This document shows, one piece after another, positions 1 through 5,386 of a stretch of DNA of 8,689 bases. The stretch is from Collinsella sp. Lineage in GTDB: Bacteria > Actinomycetota > Coriobacteriia > Coriobacteriales > Coriobacteriaceae. The stretch covers positions 1-8,689 of the forward strand of contig JAGZQF010000046.1 in assembly GCA_018382295.1 (NCBI GenBank). The letters are read 5' to 3'. Position numbers and translations under genes: made by a program. The number at the start of each line of letters is the position of its first letter. The first letter of the stretch is position 1. The notes beneath the pieces were generated by a model. It searched no databases and had not been told where the DNA came from. It worked only from the letters and a program-made list of their open reading frames with translations.

Positions 1-36
1 GAGATAGTCGAGAAGCACGGCCTCAAGAAGGAGTAA
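1..36 (+). CDS. C-terminal end of an unidentified rightward gene (partial)
   Basis: An open frame enters from the left edge and ends at the TAA at 34-36, giving the last 11 residues EIVEKHGLKKE. The charged, helix-like ending fits a real protein terminus. It is too short to assign to a family, and the frame choice rests only on this composition. No clear intrinsic terminator follows it before the convergent htrA terminator at about 206-241. Confidence 0.5.
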   Translation, partial: EIVEKHGLKKE

Positions 37-166
37 CATCGGGACTTGCAGCGACGGACCTCAGGACACTCTTACACCACGTCTGCGCGCGCGACCGCCC
101 CAGATTTATACGTATCTGAACTAACTGTCCAGACCATTACGAACCAGGCCTCTTGCCAGCCACAAG

Positions 167-197
167 TGATCCGTTTTCCTCCGTCCCCAACGGATTA
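167..197. repeat. Short inverted repeat beside the htrA terminator
   Basis: ATCCGTT (169-175) pairs with AACGGAT (189-195), extended by one G-U and one T-A pair to 167-197, with a 13-nt loop. It lies just beyond the htrA terminator, between the two convergent genes. No T-run follows on the plus strand, so a terminator role for the upstream rightward gene is uncertain. I see nothing else of note in the gap 37-166. Confidence 0.4.
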
Positions 198-241
198 ATA
201 AGAAAAGAGGGGCTGTCCCGCGTTGATGGGACAGCCCCTCT
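195..241 (-). terminator. Intrinsic terminator of htrA
   Basis: A 14-bp perfect stem (AGAGGGGCTGTCCC at 206-219 with GGGACAGCCCCTCT at 228-241) closes an 8-nt loop. On the minus strand it is followed by TTTTCTTATT. It begins 26 bases after the htrA stop codon, the expected place for a Rho-independent terminator. Confidence 0.9.
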
Positions 242-267
242 GGCTTCGGCATGTGCGAAATGGCTCG

Positions 268-1728
268 TTAGTAACCCTGGCCGTAGCCCTGACCCTGGCC
301 CTGCTGGCCCAGCAGCTCCTCCAGGTACTGGCGCAGCTGCTCGTCGGTAATACCGCCGTTGCCGGTGTCGGTCGAACTGTCGTCCTGCTGCTGGTTCTGC
401 AGCTCCTCATCGGAGCCCAGCTCAACCGTGACCTTCTTCTCTTCCTTGCCGCGCATGAGCGTGATCTCGACCTTCTCGCCCACCTCGTGGCTGCGCAGCG
501 CGATGATCAGGCCATCGGCGCTCGTAATCTCGTCGTCGCCCAGCTTGGTAATGACATCGCCCTCCTGAATGCCGGCCTTGGCGGCAGGACCATCCTCAAC
601 GACGCTCGCCACATACGCGCCGCTATCGGTGCTCAGCTTGTTGGTGCGGGCGTTAAGCGCATTGACGCTCGAAAGCGTAGCTCCCATGTACGGATGCACC
701 GGCGTCTTGCCGTCGATGATCTGGTCGGCAATGTTCTTGGCGTAATTGACCGGAATGGCAAAGCCAACACCCGAGCTGGAGCCCGAGTAGCTCTCGATGA
801 GCGAGTTGATGCCCACCAGCTCACCGTTGTCGTTGACGAGCGCGCCGCCGGAGTTGCCCGGGTTGATGGCGGCATCGGTCTGAATCATGTTGGCATAGAT
901 GGTGTTACCGCTGGTGGAGCTCATGGCCGTGGAACGATAGAGCGCCGACACGATACCCGTGGAGACAGACTGCTCGTTGCCGAACGGCGAGCCGATCGCC
1001 ATAACCCACTCGCCAACGTTGAGCTTGGAGGAGTCGCCAATTTCGATCGGCGTAAGCTTGGAGGCGTCGGCGTCCTTGAGCTTGATGACGGCCAGGTCGC
1101 TCGAGGCGTCGTTGCCCACGAACTCGGCCTCGTAGGTGGTGCCGTCGTCCATGGTCACCACGTACTGGTCGTAACCATCGACCACGTGGTTGTTGGTGAG
1201 GATGTGGCCCTCGGTATCGAGCACCACGCCCGAACCGACGCTGCCCGAACTATCCGACTCGTCGGCAGACTGCGAAAGCGAGCCATTCTGGCTGCCGCTC
1301 GAAGTGGCGGTAATGGAAACCACGGAGGGCAGGGCCTTGGCGGAAACGGCCTCGGCAAGTGTGGTGTCCTCGGAGTCGATCGTGATCTTTTGCGTCGACG
1401 AACCCGAAGCACCCGCCGTCACGGCATTCTTGCCGCCACCGATATCGAGCGTACCGCTCATAATGAGCGCGATGACCAGCAGGGCACCGCAGGCACAGCC
1501 GGCGAGTGCCGTAATAAAGATCGGCAGCTTTTTGGTCTTGGTCTTGACCACTGTGTGCTTGTTCACGACCTGCGCACCGCCCAGCGGCTTGCCGGTCTGC
1601 GTGTCGTAGGCCTGCACGTAGGGAATGTTGCTGTCGGCAGGCGTCGACTCCACCTGCACACGCGGCTGCTGCTGCGTCTCGCCGGCGTTGCCCGCATCCT
1701 GGGGACGCTGGGAATCGTTCTCGCTCAT
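268..1728 (-). CDS. htrA: HtrA/DegP-type membrane-anchored serine protease with a PDZ domain
   Basis: A 486-residue S1C serine protease, probably for quality control of misfolded proteins outside the membrane. Residues 1-66 are a Gln- and Thr-rich cytoplasmic segment. One membrane span follows at about 68-91 after KTKTKK, so the protease domain should face outward. The catalytic triad is visible: His181 in LTNNHVVDG, Asp211 in SSDLAVIKL and Ser293 in NPGNSGGAL. One PDZ domain spans about 346-437, with GPAAKAGIQEGDVI. The last 13 residues are a Gln/Gly/Tyr-rich tail. The ATG at 1728 is chosen because AAAGGA lies about 8-10 bases upstream and MSENDSQ is a usual soluble start; a TTG 13 codons earlier falls inside a hairpin. 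The gene follows the GlnR-like regulator in the same direction. In other bacteria a regulator next to htrA often controls it, but here a terminator-like hairpin separates them. Family assignment is secure; substrates are unknown. Confidence 0.95.
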   Translation of the reverse strand: MSENDSQRPQDAGNAGETQQQPRVQVESTPADSNIPYVQAYDTQTGKPLGGAQVVNKHTVVKTKTKKLPIFITALAGCACGALLVIALIMSGTLDIGGGKNAVTAGASGSSTQKITIDSEDTTLAEAVSAKALPSVVSITATSSGSQNGSLSQSADESDSSGSVGSGVVLDTEGHILTNNHVVDGYDQYVVTMDDGTTYEAEFVGNDASSDLAVIKLKDADASKLTPIEIGDSSKLNVGEWVMAIGSPFGNEQSVSTGIVSALYRSTAMSSTSGNTIYANMIQTDAAINPGNSGGALVNDNGELVGINSLIESYSGSSSGVGFAIPVNYAKNIADQIIDGKTPVHPYMGATLSSVNALNARTNKLSTDSGAYVASVVEDGPAAKAGIQEGDVITKLGDDEITSADGLIIALRSHEVGEKVEITLMRGKEEKKVTVELGSDEELQNQQQDDSSTDTGNGGITDEQLRQYLEELLGQQGQGQGYGQGY

Positions 1729-1743
1729 AGCTGCGATCCTTTC

Positions 1744-1781
1744 GTCAAATAACCAAAGGCCCGCCAAACATGTGGCGGGCC
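1744..1781 (-). promoter_or_regulatory. GC-rich hairpin in the htrA leader
   Basis: GGCCCGCCA (1758-1766) pairs perfectly with TGGCGGGCC (1773-1781) around a 6-nt loop. On the minus strand it is followed by TTTGGTTATTT and then the htrA Shine-Dalgarno. Its 3' side ends 29 nt before the htrA start codon. The shape is that of a weak terminator or attenuator within the leader; it could also be a second terminator for the gene upstream. No convincing -35/-10 pair was found in 1782-1860. Confidence 0.5.
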
Positions 1782-1899
1782 ATCATTGTTCACGTTGAGT
1801 TGTACCCCAATATGCGGGCGTACGTGTATGAGAACGCAATCTTTTAGGAAGGCTTAAGTTCTGCCGCAGACCCGAAAGGAATCCACGCATGCGGCGAAA

Positions 1900-1931
1900 C
1901 CACCACAAAGGCGTCTGCCCCTTTGTGGTGG
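1900..1931 (-). terminator. Probable terminator of the GlnR-like regulator gene
   Basis: A 12-bp perfect stem (CCACCACAAAGG at 1900-1911 with CCTTTGTGGTGG at 1920-1931) encloses an 8-nt loop. It starts 4 bases after the regulator stop codon. The downstream T-run on the minus strand is only TTTCG, so termination may be partial and allow some read-through into htrA. Confidence 0.6.
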
Positions 1932-1935
1932 AAAT

Positions 1936-2598
1936 CTAGTCCTTAAACAGATAGCCCACGCCGCGGACGGTGGTGATATGTGCCGCGATCTGCGGGCCCA
2001 CCTTGGAGCGGATGCGTCGGATGTGCACGTCGACGGTGCGCGTGCCGCCGCAGTACTCAAAGCCCCACACGCGGTGCAGCAGCACTTCGCGGCTGTAGGC
2101 GCGGTTGGGGTGCGTCGCCAAAAAGCTCAGCAGCGAGTACTCCATCAGCGTCAGGTCAATGGGCTCGTCATCGAGCGTCACCTGGTAGGTAGCCAGGTTG
2201 ATCTCGAGGTTGTCGATGTTGAGCACATCGTCGGCGGCGACGGTCTCCTCCTCGCCCATCAGGCGCTGCGCGCGAGCCTTGAGTTCGTTGGGCGTCGCCG
2301 TGGGGCATACAAAGTCGGCATGCGCGTGATTGGGCAGACGCAGGGTACCGAGCGCCTCGTCGTCGACGATCACCAGCATGGGGACACCGCCGCGATCGTC
2401 AAGCCACTTGGCAATCTGATCGATGCGGTCGCTGCGAATGCCGTCGGAATCGAGGATCAGCAGGTCAAAGTCGTGCGCCGCAGTCGGCGAATCGGGTGTG
2501 GCAAGGCTCACCTCGACACCCAGGGTGGTCGTCAAGCTGCGGGCAAACTCGTGGAAGCGCGTCGTGCGCGCCATGAACAGGGCACTCTTTTCGGACAT
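1936..2598 (-). CDS. GlnR-like orphan OmpR-family winged-helix regulator with an atypical receiver
   Basis: A 220-residue transcription regulator. Residues 1-115 resemble a receiver domain with Asp50 in FDLLILDSD. The paired acidic residues expected near the N-terminus and the conserved Lys (region ADFVCPTATPNEL, 94-106) are missing, so ordinary phosphorylation by a histidine kinase is unlikely. Residues about 125-220 are an OmpR winged-helix domain, with LTLMEYSLLSFLATHPNRAY, VWGFEY and GGTRTVDVHIRRIRSKVG. From memory of the family, this C-terminal part closely resembles actinobacterial GlnR, the nitrogen regulator, which also has an unphosphorylated receiver. Context agrees: the gene lies 50 bp downstream of a glutamine synthetase family gene, probably in one operon, and no histidine kinase gene is visible. 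The ATG at 2598 is preferred because GGAGG lies 5 bases upstream; a longer frame to 2682 would overlap the GS gene. Alternatively it is a general orphan OmpR regulator, possibly controlling htrA. Confidence 0.88.
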   Translation of the reverse strand: MSEKSALFMARTTRFHEFARSLTTTLGVEVSLATPDSPTAAHDFDLLILDSDGIRSDRIDQIAKWLDDRGGVPMLVIVDDEALGTLRLPNHAHADFVCPTATPNELKARAQRLMGEEETVAADDVLNIDNLEINLATYQVTLDDEPIDLTLMEYSLLSFLATHPNRAYSREVLLHRVWGFEYCGGTRTVDVHIRRIRSKVGPQIAAHITTVRGVGYLFKD

Positions 2599-2648
2599 AT
2601 CGGCCTCCAAAGAAATGAGCTCAATCGTACTGGAACAAGCCAGCGCGA

Positions 2649-3986
2649 TTAGGAGTTCGCCAGGTAGTGCTTGATCTCCCACTCGGTGATCGTGGACTCA
2701 AACTTATGCCACTCGTCGCGCTTCTTTTTGAGGAAGAAGCTGTGGATGTGCTCGCCGAGGGCATCCTTCATAAACTGCGAGTCCTCAAACACGTCGAGCG
2801 CCTCTTTGAGCGAGCGCGGCAGCGGCGTGTAGCCGGCCTCGAGCATCTGGCGGTCGGTGAGCTTGAGCGTCTCGGCCGTTGCCTCGGGCGGGAGCTCCAG
2901 CTTGCGCTCGATGCCGTCCAGACCAGCCGCCAGCGTGACGGCGTTGACCAGGTACGGATTGGCCATGGGGTCGGGGCTGCGAAGCTCGATGCGCGTGGAC
3001 AGCTGCTTGCCGGGCTTGTAGACCGGGATGCGGACCATGCTCGCACGGTTGCGCAGGCCCCACGTGGCGTACTGCGGCACGGAGTCGCCACCCGTGGTGA
3101 TGCGCTTGTACGAATTGACCGTGGGGTTGGTGATGGCGCTGATCTCGCGCGCGTGTGCCAGAATGCCGGCCATGTAGTGCTTGGCAATATCGGAGAGGTG
3201 GTACTTCTCGTCATCCTCGCCCCAAAAGACGTTGTTGCCGTCGTGGTCGAACAGCGACTGATGCAAAAACATGGCGCTGCCGTCCTCGCCCGCCAACGGC
3301 TTGGGCATAAAAGAGGCATGGCAGCCGCTCTCGTAGGCCTGCTGCTTAATGATGAGCTTGGCCGTGGTGATGGCGTCGGACATGCTCAGGGCCTCGGCGT
3401 GGCGCAGGCTCATGCCGTGCTGCGAGCGGCCGGCGGCGTGGAAGGTGTACTCCACGGGCACGGACATCTTCTCGAGCGTGAGGACCGTGTTGCGGCGCAG
3501 GTCGCGGGCGGCATCGCTCACCGAAAGATCGAAGTAGCCCACGTTGTCGAGCGGCTCGGGGGTGTGCTCGTCGGGGAAGTAGTAATACTCCAGCTCGGCG
3601 CCCACGTTGAGCAGATAGCCGGCCTTCTCGGCCTTGCGGAACATGCGGCGCAGGGCATCGCGCGGGTCGCCGGCAAAGGGCTTGCAATCGGGAGTGCACA
3701 CGTCGCAGAACACGCGGGCGACGCCGTTGTGGCTCGGGCGCCACGGCAGGATCTGGAAGGTCGAAGCATCGGGAAACGCCAGCATATCGGCTTCCTCGGG
3801 CGTGGCAAAGCCCTCGATGGCAGAGCCGTCAAAGCCAATACCCTCCTCAAAAGCGACCTCGAGGTCCTCGGGGCTAATGGCAAAGTTCTTGAGGCGGCCG
3901 AGAATGTCGACAAACCACAGACGCACAAAGCGGATGTCACGCTGCTCTACGGAGCGGAGTACGTAATCGATGTTCTGCTGGTTCAT
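2649..3986 (-). CDS. glnA: Glutamine synthetase type I family protein (GlnA2-like) with altered active site
   Basis: A 445-residue protein of full GSI length. The beta-grasp domain is about 15-97 (RLWFVDILGRLK, GFDGSAIEGF) and the catalytic domain about 105-445. The overall sequence most resembles the short GSI form called GlnA2 in mycobacteria (from memory), without the Tyr adenylylation loop of GSI-beta. Conserved features are Glu131 and Glu133 in GAELEYY, MPKPL (227-231), NPTVNSYKR (287-295), RNRASMVRIP (312-321) and the Glu in TRIELR (334). Key family residues are changed: the two metal-binding Glu of the HHE...QHE segment are Ala184 and Gly191, the metal-binding His of GSGMH is Phe240, and the flap GYEAP is GGDSV. 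The reading frame is intact through these sites. Glutamine synthesis is therefore doubtful; the protein may use another substrate or be regulatory. GGGGAG lies about 5 bases before the ATG. The GlnR-like regulator follows in the same direction 50 bp downstream. Confidence 0.9.
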   Translation of the reverse strand: MNQQNIDYVLRSVEQRDIRFVRLWFVDILGRLKNFAISPEDLEVAFEEGIGFDGSAIEGFATPEEADMLAFPDASTFQILPWRPSHNGVARVFCDVCTPDCKPFAGDPRDALRRMFRKAEKAGYLLNVGAELEYYYFPDEHTPEPLDNVGYFDLSVSDAARDLRRNTVLTLEKMSVPVEYTFHAAGRSQHGMSLRHAEALSMSDAITTAKLIIKQQAYESGCHASFMPKPLAGEDGSAMFLHQSLFDHDGNNVFWGEDDEKYHLSDIAKHYMAGILAHAREISAITNPTVNSYKRITTGGDSVPQYATWGLRNRASMVRIPVYKPGKQLSTRIELRSPDPMANPYLVNAVTLAAGLDGIERKLELPPEATAETLKLTDRQMLEAGYTPLPRSLKEALDVFEDSQFMKDALGEHIHSFFLKKKRDEWHKFESTITEWEIKHYLANS

Positions 3987-4021
3987 GTCGCTCCCCTTTC
4001 TTTCGGGCGGGTTTCGACTGG

Positions 4022-4039
4022 TCTATATCGCAGATACTA
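4022..4039 (-). promoter_or_regulatory. Possible -10 elements of the glnA promoter
   Basis: On the minus strand TAGTAT (4039-4034) and TATAGA (4027-4022) are plausible -10 elements. Neither has a good TTGACA-like -35 at 17 bp. This would suit a promoter that needs an activator. The only nearby upstream motif is the GlnR-box-like sequence at 4052-4067. Weak evidence. Confidence 0.3.
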
Positions 4040-4051
4040 TCGCAGAAAAAT

Positions 4052-4067
4052 GTTTCCGCAGGGTTAA
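4052..4067 (-). promoter_or_regulatory. GlnR-box-like motif upstream of glnA
   Basis: The minus strand reads TTAAC-CCTGCG-GAAAC, matching the actinobacterial GlnR half-site pair gTnAC-n6-GaAAC except for the first base. It lies 66-81 bp upstream of the glnA start, where an activator or repressor would act. Only one a-b pair is seen, without a second repeat. The consensus is degenerate, so a chance match is possible. Confidence 0.35.
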
Positions 4068-4083
4068 AGCGTATCAAGCGCTC

Positions 4084-4115
4084 AAAAAACGTGCGCGAAC
4101 AGGCCGTTGCGAACG
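4084..4115 (-). terminator. Probable terminator of the LacI-family gene
   Basis: On the minus strand CGTTCGCAAC-GGCCT-GTTCGCGCACG folds into a stem of 9 pairs with one mismatch and one bulged C. It is followed directly by TTTTTT (4089-4084). It starts 5 bases after the lacI-family stop codon and would separate that gene from glnA, which then needs its own promoter. Confidence 0.6.
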
Positions 4116-4120
4116 AGCGG

Positions 4121-5143
4121 TTAGCGCGAGGTCGATGCGCGGTGTTCGATGTGGCCGGGGATCTCGATGCGTTTGGGCGCCAGCTTTGCGGCCTCGCCCA
4201 CCGTGGTGGTGACAACGTCGATGCGCTCGGACAGGCGCTCGACCACGCGCTCGGCAATGGTGAGGGTGTCCTGCGCGGCCGTGGTCACGCCACCAAAGAG
4301 CACATGGTTCCAGGGGTAGTCGTCAAACGTCGCGATCTTGAGCCCCGCCGGCAGCGAGGGTCCCAGCTGCGCTAGCGCCTCGGTCAGACGCAGGAAAACC
4401 AAGCCGTTGACAGCAATGAGGCCGAGCTTTTTACCTGCATAGCCGCGGATGGTCTCGTCCAAGCGGCCAACGCCCGTGGCACCGCCGTCGGCCAGGGTGA
4501 CGACCTCGCCCGCAAGGCCGCGTCGAGAAAGCTCATCGGCAAAGGCCTCGGCGCGCTCGCGACGCACGGGGCTATCGTCGCTTGCCTCGGTGAGCAGGCA
4601 CAGGCGCTCGCTGCCCGCAGCGGCCAAGGAGTCCACCAACCCGGCGACCAGCTCACGGTTGTTAGATGTCACCAGATCGACACCGCCGTCGGCAACATCG
4701 CGGTCGAGCAGCACAACGGGCAGACGTCCCGCTGCAGCGGCGATCGCCTCGTCATTGCCTCCACAGGTGTTGACGACCAGGCCGTCCACGCCAGCATCGA
4801 TAAGTCTGGCGAGCGACTCGGCCTCCTTAGCGGGGTCGTTGCCGCTAATGGCCGTCATGAGCGAGCAGCCGCGCGCGGCGGCGCTGGCGGAAAGTCCTTC
4901 AAGCATGGCGCTCGAGAACGGGTTGGCGATGTCGGCCAGGATCACACCGATGAGGTTGGTACGCGAGCTGCGCAGATTGCGCGCGGCAGCACGTGGGCGA
5001 TAGCCGGTGCGCTCGATGACCTCGGCGATGCGGGCGCGGGTCTCCTCGGTCATTTGCCCGGGACGGTTGTTGAGATAGCGCGAGACCGTGGCCGGGCTCA
5101 CACCCGCCTCGGCGGCAATGTCCTTGATTCTCATCTGCGCCAT
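4121..5143 (-). CDS. LacI-family transcriptional repressor, probably of kdgK-eda (KdgR-like)
   Basis: A 340-residue LacI/GalR protein. The N-terminal helix-turn-helix spans about 4-24 (MRIKDIAAEAGVSPATVSRY). The hinge follows at about 49-60 (AAARNLRSS), with Leu57 in the minor-groove position. The periplasmic-binding-like sensor domain runs from about 63 (NLIGVILADIANPFS) to 330, with DGLVVN, VVLLDRD and ATFDDYPW as family landmarks. The gene is divergent from kdgK, and the intergenic region has tandem operator-like sequences with the central CG typical of this family. In Bacillus subtilis a LacI-family KdgR also controls kdgK and the KDPG aldolase gene, so that role is inferred here. The effector is probably KDG, KDPG or a uronate. 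The ATG at 5143 (weak GGGGTG upstream) gives the usual family length; a second ATG 3 codons on (5134) is also possible. A longer frame to 5191 has an AT-rich promoter-like start and is less likely. Confidence 0.93.
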   Translation of the reverse strand: MAQMRIKDIAAEAGVSPATVSRYLNNRPGQMTEETRARIAEVIERTGYRPRAAARNLRSSRTNLIGVILADIANPFSSAMLEGLSASAAARGCSLMTAISGNDPAKEAESLARLIDAGVDGLVVNTCGGNDEAIAAAAGRLPVVLLDRDVADGGVDLVTSNNRELVAGLVDSLAAAGSERLCLLTEASDDSPVRRERAEAFADELSRRGLAGEVVTLADGGATGVGRLDETIRGYAGKKLGLIAVNGLVFLRLTEALAQLGPSLPAGLKIATFDDYPWNHVLFGGVTTAAQDTLTIAERVVERLSERIDVVTTTVGEAAKLAPKRIEIPGHIEHRASTSR

Positions 5144-5208
5144 GGCGCACCCCGTTTCCCAATTGTCAGCAGTCTGAGCCATTTTAGGCATTTTTTTAAA
5201 AATCTCGC

Positions 5209-5235
5209 TTGCAAAACGCTGTAGGTGAGTATACT
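5209..5235 (+). promoter_or_regulatory. Candidate kdgK promoter
   Basis: TATACT at 5230-5235 is a good -10 element. TTGCAA at 5209-5214 is a possible -35, but the 15-bp spacer is short. Transcription would start near 5241-5243, placing the operator-like repeats in the first transcribed bases. AGTATACT is itself a palindrome, so a leftward -10 for the lacI-family gene could lie at the same place. Confidence 0.4.
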
Positions 5236-5245
5236 ACAACTCGAA

Positions 5246-5274
5246 ACGAAACCGATTTCGTAAACCGATTTCGG
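5246..5274. promoter_or_regulatory. Tandem LacI-family operator-like sites
   Basis: ACGAAACCGATTTCGT (5246-5261) is a near-perfect 16-bp palindrome with a central CG. The core AAACCGATTTCG is repeated at 5249-5260 and 5262-5273, a 13-bp period. The sites lie just downstream of the candidate -10, where a bound repressor would block RNA polymerase. The neighbouring LacI-family protein is the obvious ligand; binding is inferred. Confidence 0.6.
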
Positions 5275-5277
5275 CAA

Positions 5278-5335
5278 GCGTTGGCGCGGAGGTGCAAAGA
5301 TGTACCCTACCGTCTTGGCACCTCCGCGCCAACGC
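5278..5335 (+). repeat. Long perfect hairpin in the kdgK leader
   Basis: GCGTTGGCGCGGAGGTGC (5278-5295) is perfectly complementary over 18 bp to 5318-5335. After one A-G mismatch AAGA (5297-5300) can also pair with TCTT (5313-5316), leaving a 12-nt loop. No T-run follows on either strand, so this is not a simple terminator. The left arm contains GGAGGTG, a strong Shine-Dalgarno, paired to CACCTCC in the right arm. It lies between the operator-like sites and the kdgK ribosome binding site. Confidence 0.85.
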
Positions 5336-5386
5336 CATATCAAAGGTGTACGCACGAGCAAGAAGGAGCTGCGCGACCATGGGTAA
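5300..5386 (+). CDS. Possible 28-residue leader peptide overlapping the kdgK start
   Basis: An ATG at 5300 follows GGAGGTG (5288-5294) at a 5-base spacing, stronger than the signal before kdgK. The frame starts MYPTVLAPPR, ends KKELRDHG and stops at TAA 5384-5386. The stop overlaps the kdgK start as ATGGGTAA, with kdgK ATG at 5379, the arrangement seen in translational coupling. Its Shine-Dalgarno is inside the hairpin stem, so its translation may depend on opening of that structure. No homologue is known to me. The frame could be chance; conservation would decide. Confidence 0.4.
   Translation: MYPTVLAPPRQRHIKGVRTSKKELRDHG

Noticed and set aside
223..1752. Long rightward open frame of 509 codons opposite htrA
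   Set aside because: It lies exactly antisense to a protease with all catalytic motifs; its Arg/Val/Gly/His-rich composition is typical of the reverse strand of GC-rich genes, and no family motif is visible.
1743..1787. 13-codon upstream ORF (MMARHMFGGPLVI) in the htrA leader
   Set aside because: No Shine-Dalgarno precedes it and it coincides with the hairpin; chance is more likely.
3400..3450. A local frameshift as the cause of the missing GS ligands
   Set aside because: The other two frames do not restore HHE...QHE, and flanking residues align in frame on both sides, so simple indel error is unlikely.
2667..4067. Long rightward open frame of 466 codons opposite glnA
   Set aside because: Antisense shadow of a clearly recognisable GS-family gene, with low-complexity composition and no domain.
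5278..5335. Intrinsic terminator reading for the leader hairpin
   Set aside because: No T-run follows the stem on either strand.
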